A stretch of DNA of 33,302 nt from Chitinophagaceae bacterium (GTDB taxonomy: Bacteria > Bacteroidota > Bacteroidia > Chitinophagales > Chitinophagaceae). Location of the stretch: positions 1-33,302 of the forward strand of contig JANYCA010000109.1 of assembly GCA_025360525.1 (NCBI GenBank), in the 5' to 3' direction. The notes below the pieces were generated by a model that saw only the letters and a program-made list of their open reading frames with translations, made no database searches and was not told the DNA's origin. Positions within the stretch are counted from its first letter, which is position 1, and each line of letters begins with the position of its first letter. Positions 1 through 7,451 of the stretch are shown one piece after another. The position numbers and the translations under genes are program-made.

Positions 1-914
1 ACATATAAATTTTTATGGCCGATATGCGGCGTAATTACCGGCAGGTAACCAGTATCCATTTGTGCCTTTTGTAAAAATTGTTGCAACCTTTCTCTCAGCA
101 TAGCGCCTTTTGGAAGCCACAAAGGAAGGCCCATGCCCACTTTTTCGGAAAATGCAAACAACTCCAGTTCCTTACCTAATTTTCTATGGTCTCTTTTTTT
201 CGCTTCCTCCATCAATACGATGTATTCGTCCAGTTCTTTTTGAGAAGGAAACGTAACACCATAAATGCGGGTAAGCATTTTATTTTTCTCATCATTTAAC
301 CAATAAGCACCAGCTATACTGGTTAATTTGATGGCTTTTATAAAACTTGTATTGGGGATATGTGGCCCACGACACAGATCGGTAAAGCCCCCCTGTGAAT
401 AAAAGGTAATTTCACCATCATTGAGCCTGTCAATGATTTCCAGTTTATATTGATCCCCTTTTTCAGTAAAATATTCAATGGCATCTATCTTCGAAACATC
501 TTTTCGCTCATAAGCTGCATTATTTTTCGCCAGCTCAACCATTTTCTTTTCAATCTTTACTAAATCTTCCTCGCCAATGGTCTCTCCACCTAAATCAACG
601 TCATAATAAAATCCTTTTTCACCTGGAGGGCCATAACCAAATTTTACGCCCGGATAATAAAACTCCAATGCCTCTGCCATTAAATGTGCAGACGAATGCC
701 AGAAAGTTGATTTGCCATCGGTGTCGTTCCAGGTTAATAATTGCAGCGAAGCGTCTGTTGTGATAGGACGGCTGGCATCCCAAACAGCACCGTTTATTTT
801 TGCTGCCAATACCTTCCTTGCAAGACCTTCACTTATTGATTTTGCTACATCCATAGCTGAGGTTCCCATTTGGTATTCCCGAACAGCACCATCTGGTAGA
901 GTTATTTTTATCAT
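1..914 (-). CDS. thrS: Threonyl-tRNA synthetase, N-terminal part (cut by window edge)
   Basis: Attaches threonine to tRNA-Thr in the cytoplasm. The frame reads down from an ATG at 914 and stays open to base 1, giving about 304 residues, roughly half the usual length. The first ~60 residues (MIKITLPDGAVREY...) are a TGS domain. The editing domain follows, with the expected zinc/editing ligands: H73-x3-H77 in the HSSAH motif, and C181-x3-H185 in DLCRGPH. These fall within one residue of the E. coli enzyme. The start of the catalytic domain (GMGLPLWLPKGAMLRERL) is present. The class II motifs 2 and 3 and the anticodon-binding domain lie outside the window. A possible -7 promoter element lies at 948-955 on the same strand. 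Family assignment is secure; only the missing half is unseen. Confidence 0.96.
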   Translation of the reverse strand, partial: MIKITLPDGAVREYQMGTSAMDVAKSISEGLARKVLAAKINGAVWDASRPITTDASLQLLTWNDTDGKSTFWHSSAHLMAEALEFYYPGVKFGYGPPGEKGFYYDVDLGGETIGEEDLVKIEKKMVELAKNNAAYERKDVSKIDAIEYFTEKGDQYKLEIIDRLNDGEITFYSQGGFTDLCRGPHIPNTSFIKAIKLTSIAGAYWLNDEKNKMLTRIYGVTFPSQKELDEYIVLMEEAKKRDHRKLGKELELFAFSEKVGMGLPLWLPKGAMLRERLQQFLQKAQMDTGYLPVITPHIGHKNLY

Positions 915-947
915 TGTTGGTTTATGTAATCCTTTAATTTTGAGGTG

Positions 948-955
948 CAAATTTA
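948..955 (-). promoter_or_regulatory. Candidate -7 element of thrS promoter
   Basis: The minus strand reads TAAATTTG, an exact match to the Bacteroidota -7 consensus TAnnTTTG, 34 bases upstream of the thrS start. No convincing -33 TTG element lies at the usual distance. It lies back to back with a similar element at 990-997 on the other strand. Confidence 0.4.
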
Positions 956-989
956 ACGAACTATTAGCGAAGGAAAAATTTATCACTTA

Positions 990-997
990 TAACTTTG
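990..997 (+). promoter_or_regulatory. Candidate -7 element upstream of the 1043 gene
   Basis: The plus strand reads TAACTTTG, matching TAnnTTTG, 45 bases upstream of the ATG at 1043. There is no clear -33 box. With the opposite-strand element at 948-955 it would form a compact divergent promoter region. Confidence 0.38.
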
Positions 998-1042
998 CCA
1001 AGGTTTTAAAATGAAGCTTTAAACATAAAAGAAACAGTGAAC

Positions 1043-2140
1043 ATGAAATATATTTTTACACTTTTAATCTTTGCCTTAATATCACCTACTTCCTTTTCCC
1101 AAAAAATTAATGGACAATGGCGTGGCTATTTTGATAGCAAAGGAGATATTGTATTAAGCGGCAGTAACAATACTGAATATGTACTGGAATTAGAAATAGA
1201 TGGCACTGACGTGTCAGGGTTCTCTTATTCGTACTTTCAAAACAGGCGGTATTATGTAATCTGCAAACTGGAAGGTACTTATAACAAAGACAGTAAGAGT
1301 ATTAAGGTAATTGAAACTGAGCGGATAAAAGGCAATACGCCGCCAGACTTTCTTGACTGTTTTCAAATTCACTATTTAAGTTATAAGAAAGAGGGTACGC
1401 AGGAACAACTTGTAGGAAAATGGCAAACATCTCCAGATCAGCGATCTAATTGTGGGGAGGGTAATACCACATTGATAAGGAGAACGCTTAATAAAGACTT
1501 ATCGACTTTTAAGGCGCCACAAAAGGAAGCAACGGCACCTGTAGTAAAGCCAACTATAAAAAGTACGACTAAGAAAGTTGTTCCGCCCGTAAAAAATACC
1601 ACTGCATCCAATAATACTGTTCCAAAAAAATCTGAACCAAATAATAAAAAATCTGCCGTCCCAACTAAGCCTACGCAGCTTCCAAATATAACTAAAGTTG
1701 AAAGTGTGATAAAGGAATCTCCCAAGGCAACTCAGCATCTTCCCAATAAAATTGAACGAATGGGTATTAATCCCGGTATAAATTTTGAAAAAAGAAATAC
1801 GGATGTCTTAAAAAGTATAGAAATTGAAAATGAAACTTTTAGTGTAACACTCTATGATAATGGAGAAGTTGATGGCGACAGCGTTTCGGTTTTTTATAAT
1901 GGTAAACTCATATTATCGCATCAGAGATTAAGCGAAAAACCCATCACAGTCGTTTTAGATGCAACAACCGGTAAAGAAGTAAACGAACTTACCATGTATG
2001 CAGAAAACCTGGGGGAAATAGCCCCCAATACTGCTTTGATGGTAGTTAAAGATGGCGAAAACAGGTATGAAGTCAGGATCGCATCGGATCTTAAAAATAG
2101 TGGTTCCATCCATTTTATACATAAACCGAAAGCACAATAA
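1043..2140 (+). CDS. Secreted protein of unknown function with Lys/Pro/Thr-rich linker
   Basis: Not recognised as a characterised family. I place the start at the ATG at 1043; an in-frame GTG two codons earlier (1037) is the alternative. Residues 1-20 are a Sec signal peptide ending SFSQ. An N-terminal domain (about 20-130) begins with a GQWRGYF motif and has two Cys-containing strands. A low-complexity linker rich in K, P, T and S (about 150-235) follows. A C-terminal domain of about 110 residues contains DNGEVDGDSV, which resembles a calcium-binding loop, and YAENLGEIAPNTAL, a motif I associate with uncharacterised Bacteroidota exported proteins. Likely periplasmic or surface-exposed. It lies between thrS and a small lipoprotein gene in the same orientation, with a 42-bp gap, so the two may be co-transcribed. 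Function unknown. Confidence 0.8.
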   Translation: MKYIFTLLIFALISPTSFSQKINGQWRGYFDSKGDIVLSGSNNTEYVLELEIDGTDVSGFSYSYFQNRRYYVICKLEGTYNKDSKSIKVIETERIKGNTPPDFLDCFQIHYLSYKKEGTQEQLVGKWQTSPDQRSNCGEGNTTLIRRTLNKDLSTFKAPQKEATAPVVKPTIKSTTKKVVPPVKNTTASNNTVPKKSEPNNKKSAVPTKPTQLPNITKVESVIKESPKATQHLPNKIERMGINPGINFEKRNTDVLKSIEIENETFSVTLYDNGEVDGDSVSVFYNGKLILSHQRLSEKPITVVLDATTGKEVNELTMYAENLGEIAPNTALMVVKDGENRYEVRIASDLKNSGSIHFIHKPKAQ

Positions 2141-2182
2141 AAATTCCTGCACATCGTTTAAACAGGTAAATTCTGTATCTAC

Positions 2183-2626
2183 GTGAAAAGAAATTTACTT
2201 GCACTTTATATCTTATCTGGCCTTTTATCGATAAGCCTTTTTACAGGATGTAAAAAAGGCATTAAAGATCCTGTAACTTTAGATAAAGCTTCTGGAAAAT
2301 GGAGTATAAATGCCATAAGAATGAAGGTATTTAACGGCACATCGCTTTTAAAGGATAGCACATTACCCTGGAGGCCAATAGTTGAAAACTACGTTTCCTT
2401 TGATGGTATTTCCAACCTAAATTATTGCTTTAACAGTTCCACTTCTACCCCGGGAGAATATAAGCTTTTACCCAATGACTCCATTTTGTTGAAAGTGGGA
2501 AACGACAACAGGCGTTGGAAAATATTGTTGCTTACTGAAACCAACTTCAATATTGAAACTACCGCTGTAGATAATAGCGCTTTCCCTGGCGCAACAGTTG
2601 TTACCTACCAAGGGTTTGTGAGATAA
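2183..2626 (+). CDS. Small lipoprotein, possibly lipocalin-like
   Basis: A 147-residue protein starting at a GTG (2183); no ATG near the signal peptide gives a better start. Residues 1-23 form a lipoprotein signal (hydrophobic stretch, then FTGC with the lipidated Cys at 23) followed by KKG, suggesting outer-membrane sorting in Bacteroidota. The mature part begins with a GKWSI segment, alternates short beta-like strands, and ends in YQGFVR. This general layout is common in lipocalin-like lipoproteins of this phylum, but no diagnostic motif is visible. It follows the 1043 gene by 42 bp, and a hairpin at 2658-2687 closes the unit. Function unknown. Confidence 0.75.
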   Translation: MKRNLLALYILSGLLSISLFTGCKKGIKDPVTLDKASGKWSINAIRMKVFNGTSLLKDSTLPWRPIVENYVSFDGISNLNYCFNSSTSTPGEYKLLPNDSILLKVGNDNRRWKILLLTETNFNIETTAVDNSAFPGATVVTYQGFVR

Positions 2627-2657
2627 CACCAACGGGCCAGGCCGATGCTACCCCATC

Positions 2658-2687
2658 ATCGTCTATTACTCAAATCAAATAGACGAT
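2658..2687. terminator. Perfect 10-bp hairpin between convergent genes
   Basis: ATCGTCTATT pairs perfectly with AATAGACGAT across a 10-base loop. It sits between the convergent ends of the lipoprotein gene (2626) and the membrane protein gene (2711). A T-rich stretch follows on the plus strand a few bases later, but no immediate T-run exists on either side. It is a plausible bidirectional terminator, weakly supported as a classical intrinsic one. Confidence 0.5.
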
Positions 2688-2710
2688 CATTGGCTTAAAT
2701 TTCTTTATTT

Positions 2711-3919
2711 TCAATCGTACCACTGACTTACATTTAATAAGGTAATACCACTAAACAAGACACAGGCTGTAGTAAGCAGTAATTCATTTATAAATGGAAC
2801 GTTGATATTACTGATGGCGGCCACACCTTGTGACATCAACAATATTTCATTAATGATAATGCCGGCTGTAAAAATTTTTATCCCTGCAAATGCTTTTGCA
2901 TTCAGCAGAATTTGTTTCTCCATAATCATGTATCCCAGCAGGAATAAAGTAATTACTCCCAACAAAACAAGGTGCAGATAGCCAATTACAATTGGGTGAA
3001 ATCCAAAGGCAAGCGTACTAAGTGATGGAATGGTAGAACCAAGTTGCAGCAGCAGTTTAATAGAAAAAGCAATCGAGGAAAACACCAGCAGCAGCTGAAC
3101 TGTCTTATTTACATACCCCCTAATAAATGACAATTGTTTTTTTGCCGCTTGTACAAAAAAAATCCAGCCCCCTACCTGGCTAAATGCGGCCAGCACCACT
3201 AAAATATATAACCATTCAGGCATTGGTAACCACAATGCAGAAAGCAGGTATGCAGGAATACAGGCACCGGCAAAGAGCCAAAATATTTTCTTTAAAATTA
3301 CTGGCTGAACATTACTGAAAAGCTTGTCTGTAGCCAACCCAAAACATGCAAATAAAAACCAACCATTGTATTGAAAATGCAAATAGAAATAAACAGAAGC
3401 TAAATACCAGTTTTGATGCATACTTTTTGTAATCATCATAAATGCCAAAAAAAAGGTACCGGCAGAAGATAGTACATTAAAAAACAAGGCAGCCTTTATC
3501 CACCAATGGCTCACTTTCTTTTGTGGCAGACTGTTTAAATCATTCCAGTACATTACCACAAATACATAAGAAACTACAACCGAAAGCGTAGAAAAGCTGA
3601 TAGAAATAAATCCGTACCCTTGCAGAGGAAAACTAATCAGCATGCCATAGGCTGTAATAAGATTGGCATTTATTACCCACCGGTATTTTTTAAGCACCTC
3701 CGCTCCTTTCTGCGCATACATAAATGCAACCAGTAATACCATTAATACATGCGTTATCCAGCCAGTAAAAGCAAAATGTGAATGCCCGTGTAATAAATGA
3801 CTTTGATCAATAAAGGGAAGAGAAAAGGCAATTTTATATCTAAGCACTAAACCAATTAATGAAATAATTAGCAAATTGAAAATGGCAATGTTGGAATAGC
3901 GCCGCAATGATAAACCCAT
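2711..3919 (-). CDS. Histidine-rich multi-pass membrane protein (haem-copper-oxidase-like?)
   Basis: A 402-residue integral membrane protein with about 11-12 hydrophobic segments. The second segment carries an unusual His cluster: H41, H44, H46, H48 and H57 in the DQSHLLHGHSHFAFTGW region. Two more conserved-looking His motifs lie in later helices, LHFQYNGWF near residue 190 and FHPIVIGYLHL near residue 310. Multiple membrane-embedded His of this kind recall haem-binding subunits of the haem-copper oxidase/NorB superfamily, but I see no complete ligand set and do not claim oxidase activity. It lies 64 bp downstream of the Crp/Fnr regulator on the same strand, beside the nos cluster. That suggests a role in nitrogen-oxide or low-oxygen respiration. 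An FNR-like half-palindrome at 3968-3979 precedes it. Confidence 0.75.
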   Translation of the reverse strand: MGLSLRRYSNIAIFNLLIISLIGLVLRYKIAFSLPFIDQSHLLHGHSHFAFTGWITHVLMVLLVAFMYAQKGAEVLKKYRWVINANLITAYGMLISFPLQGYGFISISFSTLSVVVSYVFVVMYWNDLNSLPQKKVSHWWIKAALFFNVLSSAGTFFLAFMMITKSMHQNWYLASVYFYLHFQYNGWFLFACFGLATDKLFSNVQPVILKKIFWLFAGACIPAYLLSALWLPMPEWLYILVVLAAFSQVGGWIFFVQAAKKQLSFIRGYVNKTVQLLLVFSSIAFSIKLLLQLGSTIPSLSTLAFGFHPIVIGYLHLVLLGVITLFLLGYMIMEKQILLNAKAFAGIKIFTAGIIINEILLMSQGVAAISNINVPFINELLLTTACVLFSGITLLNVSQWYD

Positions 3920-3967
3920 AGCAAAAACATTTGGCGCAAAGGAACTAACCTAAAAAAGAACCTATTA

Positions 3968-3979
3968 TGATTAGGGTCA
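3968..3979. promoter_or_regulatory. Degenerate FNR-type operator candidate
   Basis: TGAT-TAGG-GTCA, one mismatch from the FNR/DNR core TGAT-N4-ATCA, is embedded in the inverted repeat TATGA-N6-TCATA (3966-3981 approx.). It lies about 54 bp upstream of the membrane-protein start at 3919 and just before the end of the regulator gene. Confidence 0.4.
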
Positions 3980-3983
3980 TAAA

Positions 3984-4577
3984 CTAATAATATACTTTGC
4001 CTTTATCAATTGTAAGAACACCTTTTTCATACAAGTGCCTCATGCTGCGTATTACTGTTTCTACCCTTAAACCAGTCATGTTGGCAATTTGTTGGCGTGT
4101 AAGATTTACTTTATTGCATTTAGTGCAAATGTTTCTGTTATGTTGTTTTAAATATTTAAGTAAACAATTAATGCTATGTTCCGGGTTTTGACCGGCCAAC
4201 TCCTTTATTAGAAGAAATTTAAATCGAAGACGTTCCGACATAAGCCTCGAAAATTCAAAATGTATTTCAGGCTTCTCTAATAGTAGCTGAAGAAAAACTG
4301 TTCGATGTAGACGTAAAACCACTGCGTTGGTTTCTGCAACTGCACTTGCAGCATAAGTCAAGTTATCGAAGAGTGGCAACTCTCCAAAACACTCACCCGG
4401 CTCAATCATACTTTGAATAAATTCTTTACCATCATCATCTATATTAACCCATTTTACACTGCCAGTTTCTAACTGGTGGTAAAAGTTGGCTACAGATCCT
4501 TCATGAAATATAACTTCCCCTGCAGCCACTTTTTTATAACATGCACCTAGCGCAAGCAATGTATCTGTATCAATCAT
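3984..4577 (-). CDS. Crp/Fnr-family transcription regulator
   Basis: A 197-residue DNA-binding regulator. Residues 1-115 form a cyclic-nucleotide-binding-like beta-barrel (GEVIFHEGS, ETGSVKWV, GECFGELPLF). A long dimerisation helix follows, then a winged helix-turn-helix at about 155-197 (NLTRQQIANMTGLRVETVIR). It lacks the N-terminal Cys cluster of [4Fe-4S] FNR. It does have C-x2-C (NICTKC) just before the helix-turn-helix and Cys at 13, so redox or metal sensing is possible but unproven. It is transcribed away from the nos genes with a 14-bp FNR-type palindrome between them. The simplest reading is a DNR/NnrR-like activator of the nos unit and perhaps of itself. The effector (NO, O2 or other) cannot be read from the sequence. 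Confidence 0.9.
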   Translation of the reverse strand: MIDTDTLLALGACYKKVAAGEVIFHEGSVANFYHQLETGSVKWVNIDDDGKEFIQSMIEPGECFGELPLFDNLTYAASAVAETNAVVLRLHRTVFLQLLLEKPEIHFEFSRLMSERLRFKFLLIKELAGQNPEHSINCLLKYLKQHNRNICTKCNKVNLTRQQIANMTGLRVETVIRSMRHLYEKGVLTIDKGKVYY

Positions 4578-4656
4578 GTTAGTGTAATCAGTATAAATAA
4601 GTTACAAAACTATCCCTGCTAACATAACTTCTACATGATTATTGGATGTTGTTATT

Positions 4657-4670
4657 ATGATTTATATCAT
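4657..4670. promoter_or_regulatory. FNR/DNR-type operator candidate upstream of the nos unit
   Basis: ATGAT-TTAT-ATCAT is an inverted repeat containing the exact core TGAT-N4-ATCA recognised by FNR-family regulators. It lies 80 bp from the regulator start (4577) and 123 bp before the cytochrome start (4793), in the only divergent intergenic region of the island. The spacing and location fit control of the nos genes and possibly autoregulation. Confidence 0.6.
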
Positions 4671-4792
4671 GTTAACACTTAAAAATTTAATGCTCTTTAA
4701 TCAAATCTTATAAATTATGATTGAACGCATAAAATAAGATTTATATGCTGAGTAATCTTGCTGCATCAATTAAAAAACAAAAACATTCATTT

Positions 4793-5272
4793 ATGAAAAA
4801 ATTAGCAGTCATTTTATTTCTTGGAGCATTCATAGCGTCCTGCGGTGGTGGTGCAGGTAGCGACACAAAGGCCATAACAGACCCCTATGATGCCACAAAA
4901 AAAACAGATGGTGGTAATCCATCCTACGACCCAAAAAGAGGCGAAGGGAAATTTTCAAAAGTAAATATACCTGCAGCTTTAGATGCAACCATGGCAGGTA
5001 ATGGTGAAAAAACTTTTGGAGTAAAATGCAGTAGTTGTCACAAATTATCAGCCGAAAAGTTAGTAGGCCCGGGTTGGCTCGGTGTTACCAGTCGTCATAC
5101 TCCTGAGTGGATTATGAATTTTGTAACCAATACAGATGCAATGATAACAAAAGATCCTAAAGCACAAGCACAACTGGAAATTTGCCTGGTACGCATGCCC
5201 AATCAAAATTTAAGTGATGATGAGGCAAGATCGCTATATGAGTTTATGCGGAAAAACGACGGAGTAAAGTAG
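4793..5272 (+). CDS. Lipoprotein monohaem cytochrome c of the nos cluster
   Basis: About 159 residues from the ATG at 4793. An in-frame ATG at 4745 would add 16 residues that do not look like part of a signal peptide. The signal ends at a lipobox (FIASC), placing the protein on the periplasmic face of a membrane. After a Gly/Asp-rich linker, one CSSCH haem site is present. LVGPGWLGV follows, and a Met in the LVRMPNQNLSDDEA segment is the probable sixth haem ligand, as in class I cytochromes c. It is the first gene of the nos run, 94 bp before nosZ, so it is the probable electron donor to NosZ. Assignment as a cytochrome is firm; the partner is inferred from position. Confidence 0.9.
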   Translation: MKKLAVILFLGAFIASCGGGAGSDTKAITDPYDATKKTDGGNPSYDPKRGEGKFSKVNIPAALDATMAGNGEKTFGVKCSSCHKLSAEKLVGPGWLGVTSRHTPEWIMNFVTNTDAMITKDPKAQAQLEICLVRMPNQNLSDDEARSLYEFMRKNDGVK

Positions 5273-5308
5273 TGAGTGATTAATGGTGAATGGGCGATAG
5301 AAATTAGT

Positions 5309-5339
5309 TTACAGAGAATAAAAAGTCAATTCTCTGTAA
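5309..5339. other. Perfect 11-bp hairpin in the leader of nosZ
   Basis: TTACAGAGAAT pairs perfectly with ATTCTCTGTAA across a 9-base loop. It lies between the cytochrome stop (5272) and the nosZ start (5367). No T-run follows, so it is not a typical terminator. An mRNA processing or stabilising element or a protein-binding site is equally possible. Confidence 0.55.
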
Positions 5340-5366
5340 CAGTAAAAACAATAAAACAATCATTAT

Positions 5367-7361
5367 ATGAAATATTTAAAACAACTGCTATCCATACTTT
5401 TACTAATGCTGGCAGTAACAATTTTTAATTCCTGCAAACCTAAAAATGCGGGCAGCGCTGTCAGTGCTGATGCTGCATCCAAAGCTTATGTACCACCGGG
5501 CAAATACGATGAATTTTACAATTTTGTGTCTGGCGGCTTTAGCGGACAAATGAGTGTATATGGGTTACCAAGCGGAAGGTTGCTGAGAGTAATACCCATA
5601 TTTTCAGTTGACCCCGAAAAAGGCTACGGCTATAGCGAAGAAACTAAGCCAATGCTAAATACATCCCATGGATTTGTTCCCTGGGACGACCAACACCATA
5701 CAGAGCTGTCGCAAACCAATGGCGAAATTGATGGCCGATGGATATTTGCCAATGCCAACAATACACCCCGTGTAGCAAGGGTTGATCTAACTACCTTTCG
5801 CACAACAGAAATTATTGAATTACCTAACAGTGCCGGTAACCACAGCTCCCCATTCATCACCGAAAACACAGAGTATGTAGTGGCGGGCACAAGGTTTAGC
5901 GTGCCGCCCGATGATGCCAATGGAGATGTGGCGATAAATACGTACAAACAAAATTTTAAAGGCTATTTAAGTTTCATAAGTGTTGGAAAAGAAGATGGCA
6001 AAATGGATATCGCTTTTCAGATAAAATGTCCTGGTGTAAACTTTGATCTTAGCCATGCCGGTAAAGGAAAATCGCATGGATGGTTTTTCTTTAGTTGCTA
6101 TAATACAGAGCAAGCCAACACGTTGCTGGAAGTAAACGCTTCGCAAAGAGACAAAGATTTTATAATGGCCGTAAACTGGAAAAAAGCAGAAGAATATTTA
6201 AAAGCGGGCAAAGGAAGAAAGCAAACTGTTAAATATGCCCACAACGTCTACGATGAAAAATCCCATACAGCTACATCAGAAATCCGAACTGAAGTAACCG
6301 TGCTAGACTCAAAAGAGTTGAAAGACATCTGCTACATGATCCCTTGCCCTAAATCTCCACACGGATGTGATGTGGACCCAACCGGTGAATATATTGTAGG
6401 CAGTGGAAAACTTGCTGCATTGATCCCCGTGTTTAGTTTTACCAAAATGCAAAAAGCCATTGCTGATAAAGCATATGATGGAGAGTATGAAGGTATTCCT
6501 GTAATAAAATATGAAGCTGCTTTGCATGGTGAAGTTAAGAAACCAGGCCTTGGCCCTTTGCATACGGAGTTTGATGGTAAAGGCAACGCCTACACAACTT
6601 TCTTTGTATCAAGCGAAGTGGTAAAATGGAGCATCGCAGATTTGAAAGTGCTTGATAGGGTTCCCACTTATTATTCTGTTGGTCATTTATGCATTCCCGG
6701 TGGCGATAGCAAAAAGCCCAATGCAAAATATTTAATTGCCTACAATAAAATTACCAAAGATCGCTACTTACCAACAGGTCCGGAATTAGCGCAGAGTGCA
6801 CAACTCTACGATATCAGCGGCGAAAAAATGCAGTTGATACTTGACTTTCCCACTATTGGTGAACCACACTATGCACAGGCAGTTGCAGCAGACCTAATAA
6901 GAAATAAATCTGTTAAATTTTTTAAAATAGAAGAGAACACCAACCCATTTGTTTCCAAAGGCGAGGGTACTACAAAAGTGGTAAGAGCTGGCAATAAAGT
7001 GGATGTCTACATGACTTGTATTCGTTCTCACTTCTCACCGGATAACATTGAAGGCATTAAGGCAGGTGATGAAGTTTATTTCCATGTAACCAACCTGGAA
7101 CAGGATTGGGATGTACCACATGGCTTTGCAATCAAAGGAGCAAACACTGGTGAGCTATTAATAATGCCCGGCGAAACTCAAACACTTAAATGGATTGCTG
7201 AAAAGCCAGGTATGTTCCCATTTTATTGTACCGATTTCTGCAGTGCCTTGCATCAGGAAATGTCTGGCTACCTAAGGGTTTCGCCCGCAGGAAGTACTGT
7301 ACCATTAACTTTTAGTACAGGGACGAATATGCCAAAAGCAGATAGCGCTGCAAAAAAATAA
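5367..7361 (+). CDS. nosZ: Nitrous oxide reductase, clade II (Sec/lipoprotein type)
   Basis: Reduces N2O to N2 as the last step of denitrification. The 664-residue protein starts with a lipoprotein-like signal (TIFNSC) and has no twin-arginine motif, the mark of clade II NosZ. An N-terminal seven-bladed propeller holds the CuZ histidines: DDQHHTE (H110, H111), GNHSSP, the LSHAGKGKSHGW region, KSPHGCD, PLHTEFDG and GEPHYAQ. The C-terminal cupredoxin carries all CuA ligands: H585 in VPHGF, then C621-x3-C625-x3-H629-x2-M632. Length matches the family and no active-site residue is missing. It follows the cytochrome gene and precedes a fasciclin gene, with hairpins in both gaps. Probably switched on by the neighbouring Crp/Fnr protein when oxygen is low. 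Confidence 0.97.
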   Translation: MKYLKQLLSILLLMLAVTIFNSCKPKNAGSAVSADAASKAYVPPGKYDEFYNFVSGGFSGQMSVYGLPSGRLLRVIPIFSVDPEKGYGYSEETKPMLNTSHGFVPWDDQHHTELSQTNGEIDGRWIFANANNTPRVARVDLTTFRTTEIIELPNSAGNHSSPFITENTEYVVAGTRFSVPPDDANGDVAINTYKQNFKGYLSFISVGKEDGKMDIAFQIKCPGVNFDLSHAGKGKSHGWFFFSCYNTEQANTLLEVNASQRDKDFIMAVNWKKAEEYLKAGKGRKQTVKYAHNVYDEKSHTATSEIRTEVTVLDSKELKDICYMIPCPKSPHGCDVDPTGEYIVGSGKLAALIPVFSFTKMQKAIADKAYDGEYEGIPVIKYEAALHGEVKKPGLGPLHTEFDGKGNAYTTFFVSSEVVKWSIADLKVLDRVPTYYSVGHLCIPGGDSKKPNAKYLIAYNKITKDRYLPTGPELAQSAQLYDISGEKMQLILDFPTIGEPHYAQAVAADLIRNKSVKFFKIEENTNPFVSKGEGTTKVVRAGNKVDVYMTCIRSHFSPDNIEGIKAGDEVYFHVTNLEQDWDVPHGFAIKGANTGELLIMPGETQTLKWIAEKPGMFPFYCTDFCSALHQEMSGYLRVSPAGSTVPLTFSTGTNMPKADSAAKK

Positions 7362-7374
7362 ACATATTATTAAT

Positions 7375-7406
7375 GGCCGGTGTAATGCCCTTAAATAACA
7401 CCGGCC
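7375..7406 (+). terminator. 9-bp GC-rich hairpin after nosZ
   Basis: GGCCGGTGT pairs perfectly with ACACCGGCC across a 14-base loop, starting 14 bases after the nosZ stop. The sequence that follows (TTAATTAACC) is only weakly T-rich. It could be a leaky terminator or a 3'-end stabiliser that makes nosZ mRNA more abundant than that of the downstream accessory genes. Confidence 0.5.
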
Positions 7407-7451
7407 TTAATTAACCTGCACTAAACTCTTAACCAAATAAATAAACCTAGA

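Noticed and set aside
4745..4792. Longer start for the nos-cluster cytochrome
   Set aside because: The 16 extra residues are polar and would place the lipoprotein signal internally; the ATG at 4793 begins a normal signal.
5367..7361. Cytochrome oxidase subunit II, because of the CuA motif
   Set aside because: The large His-rich N-terminal propeller and the neighbouring nosDFY genes fit NosZ only.
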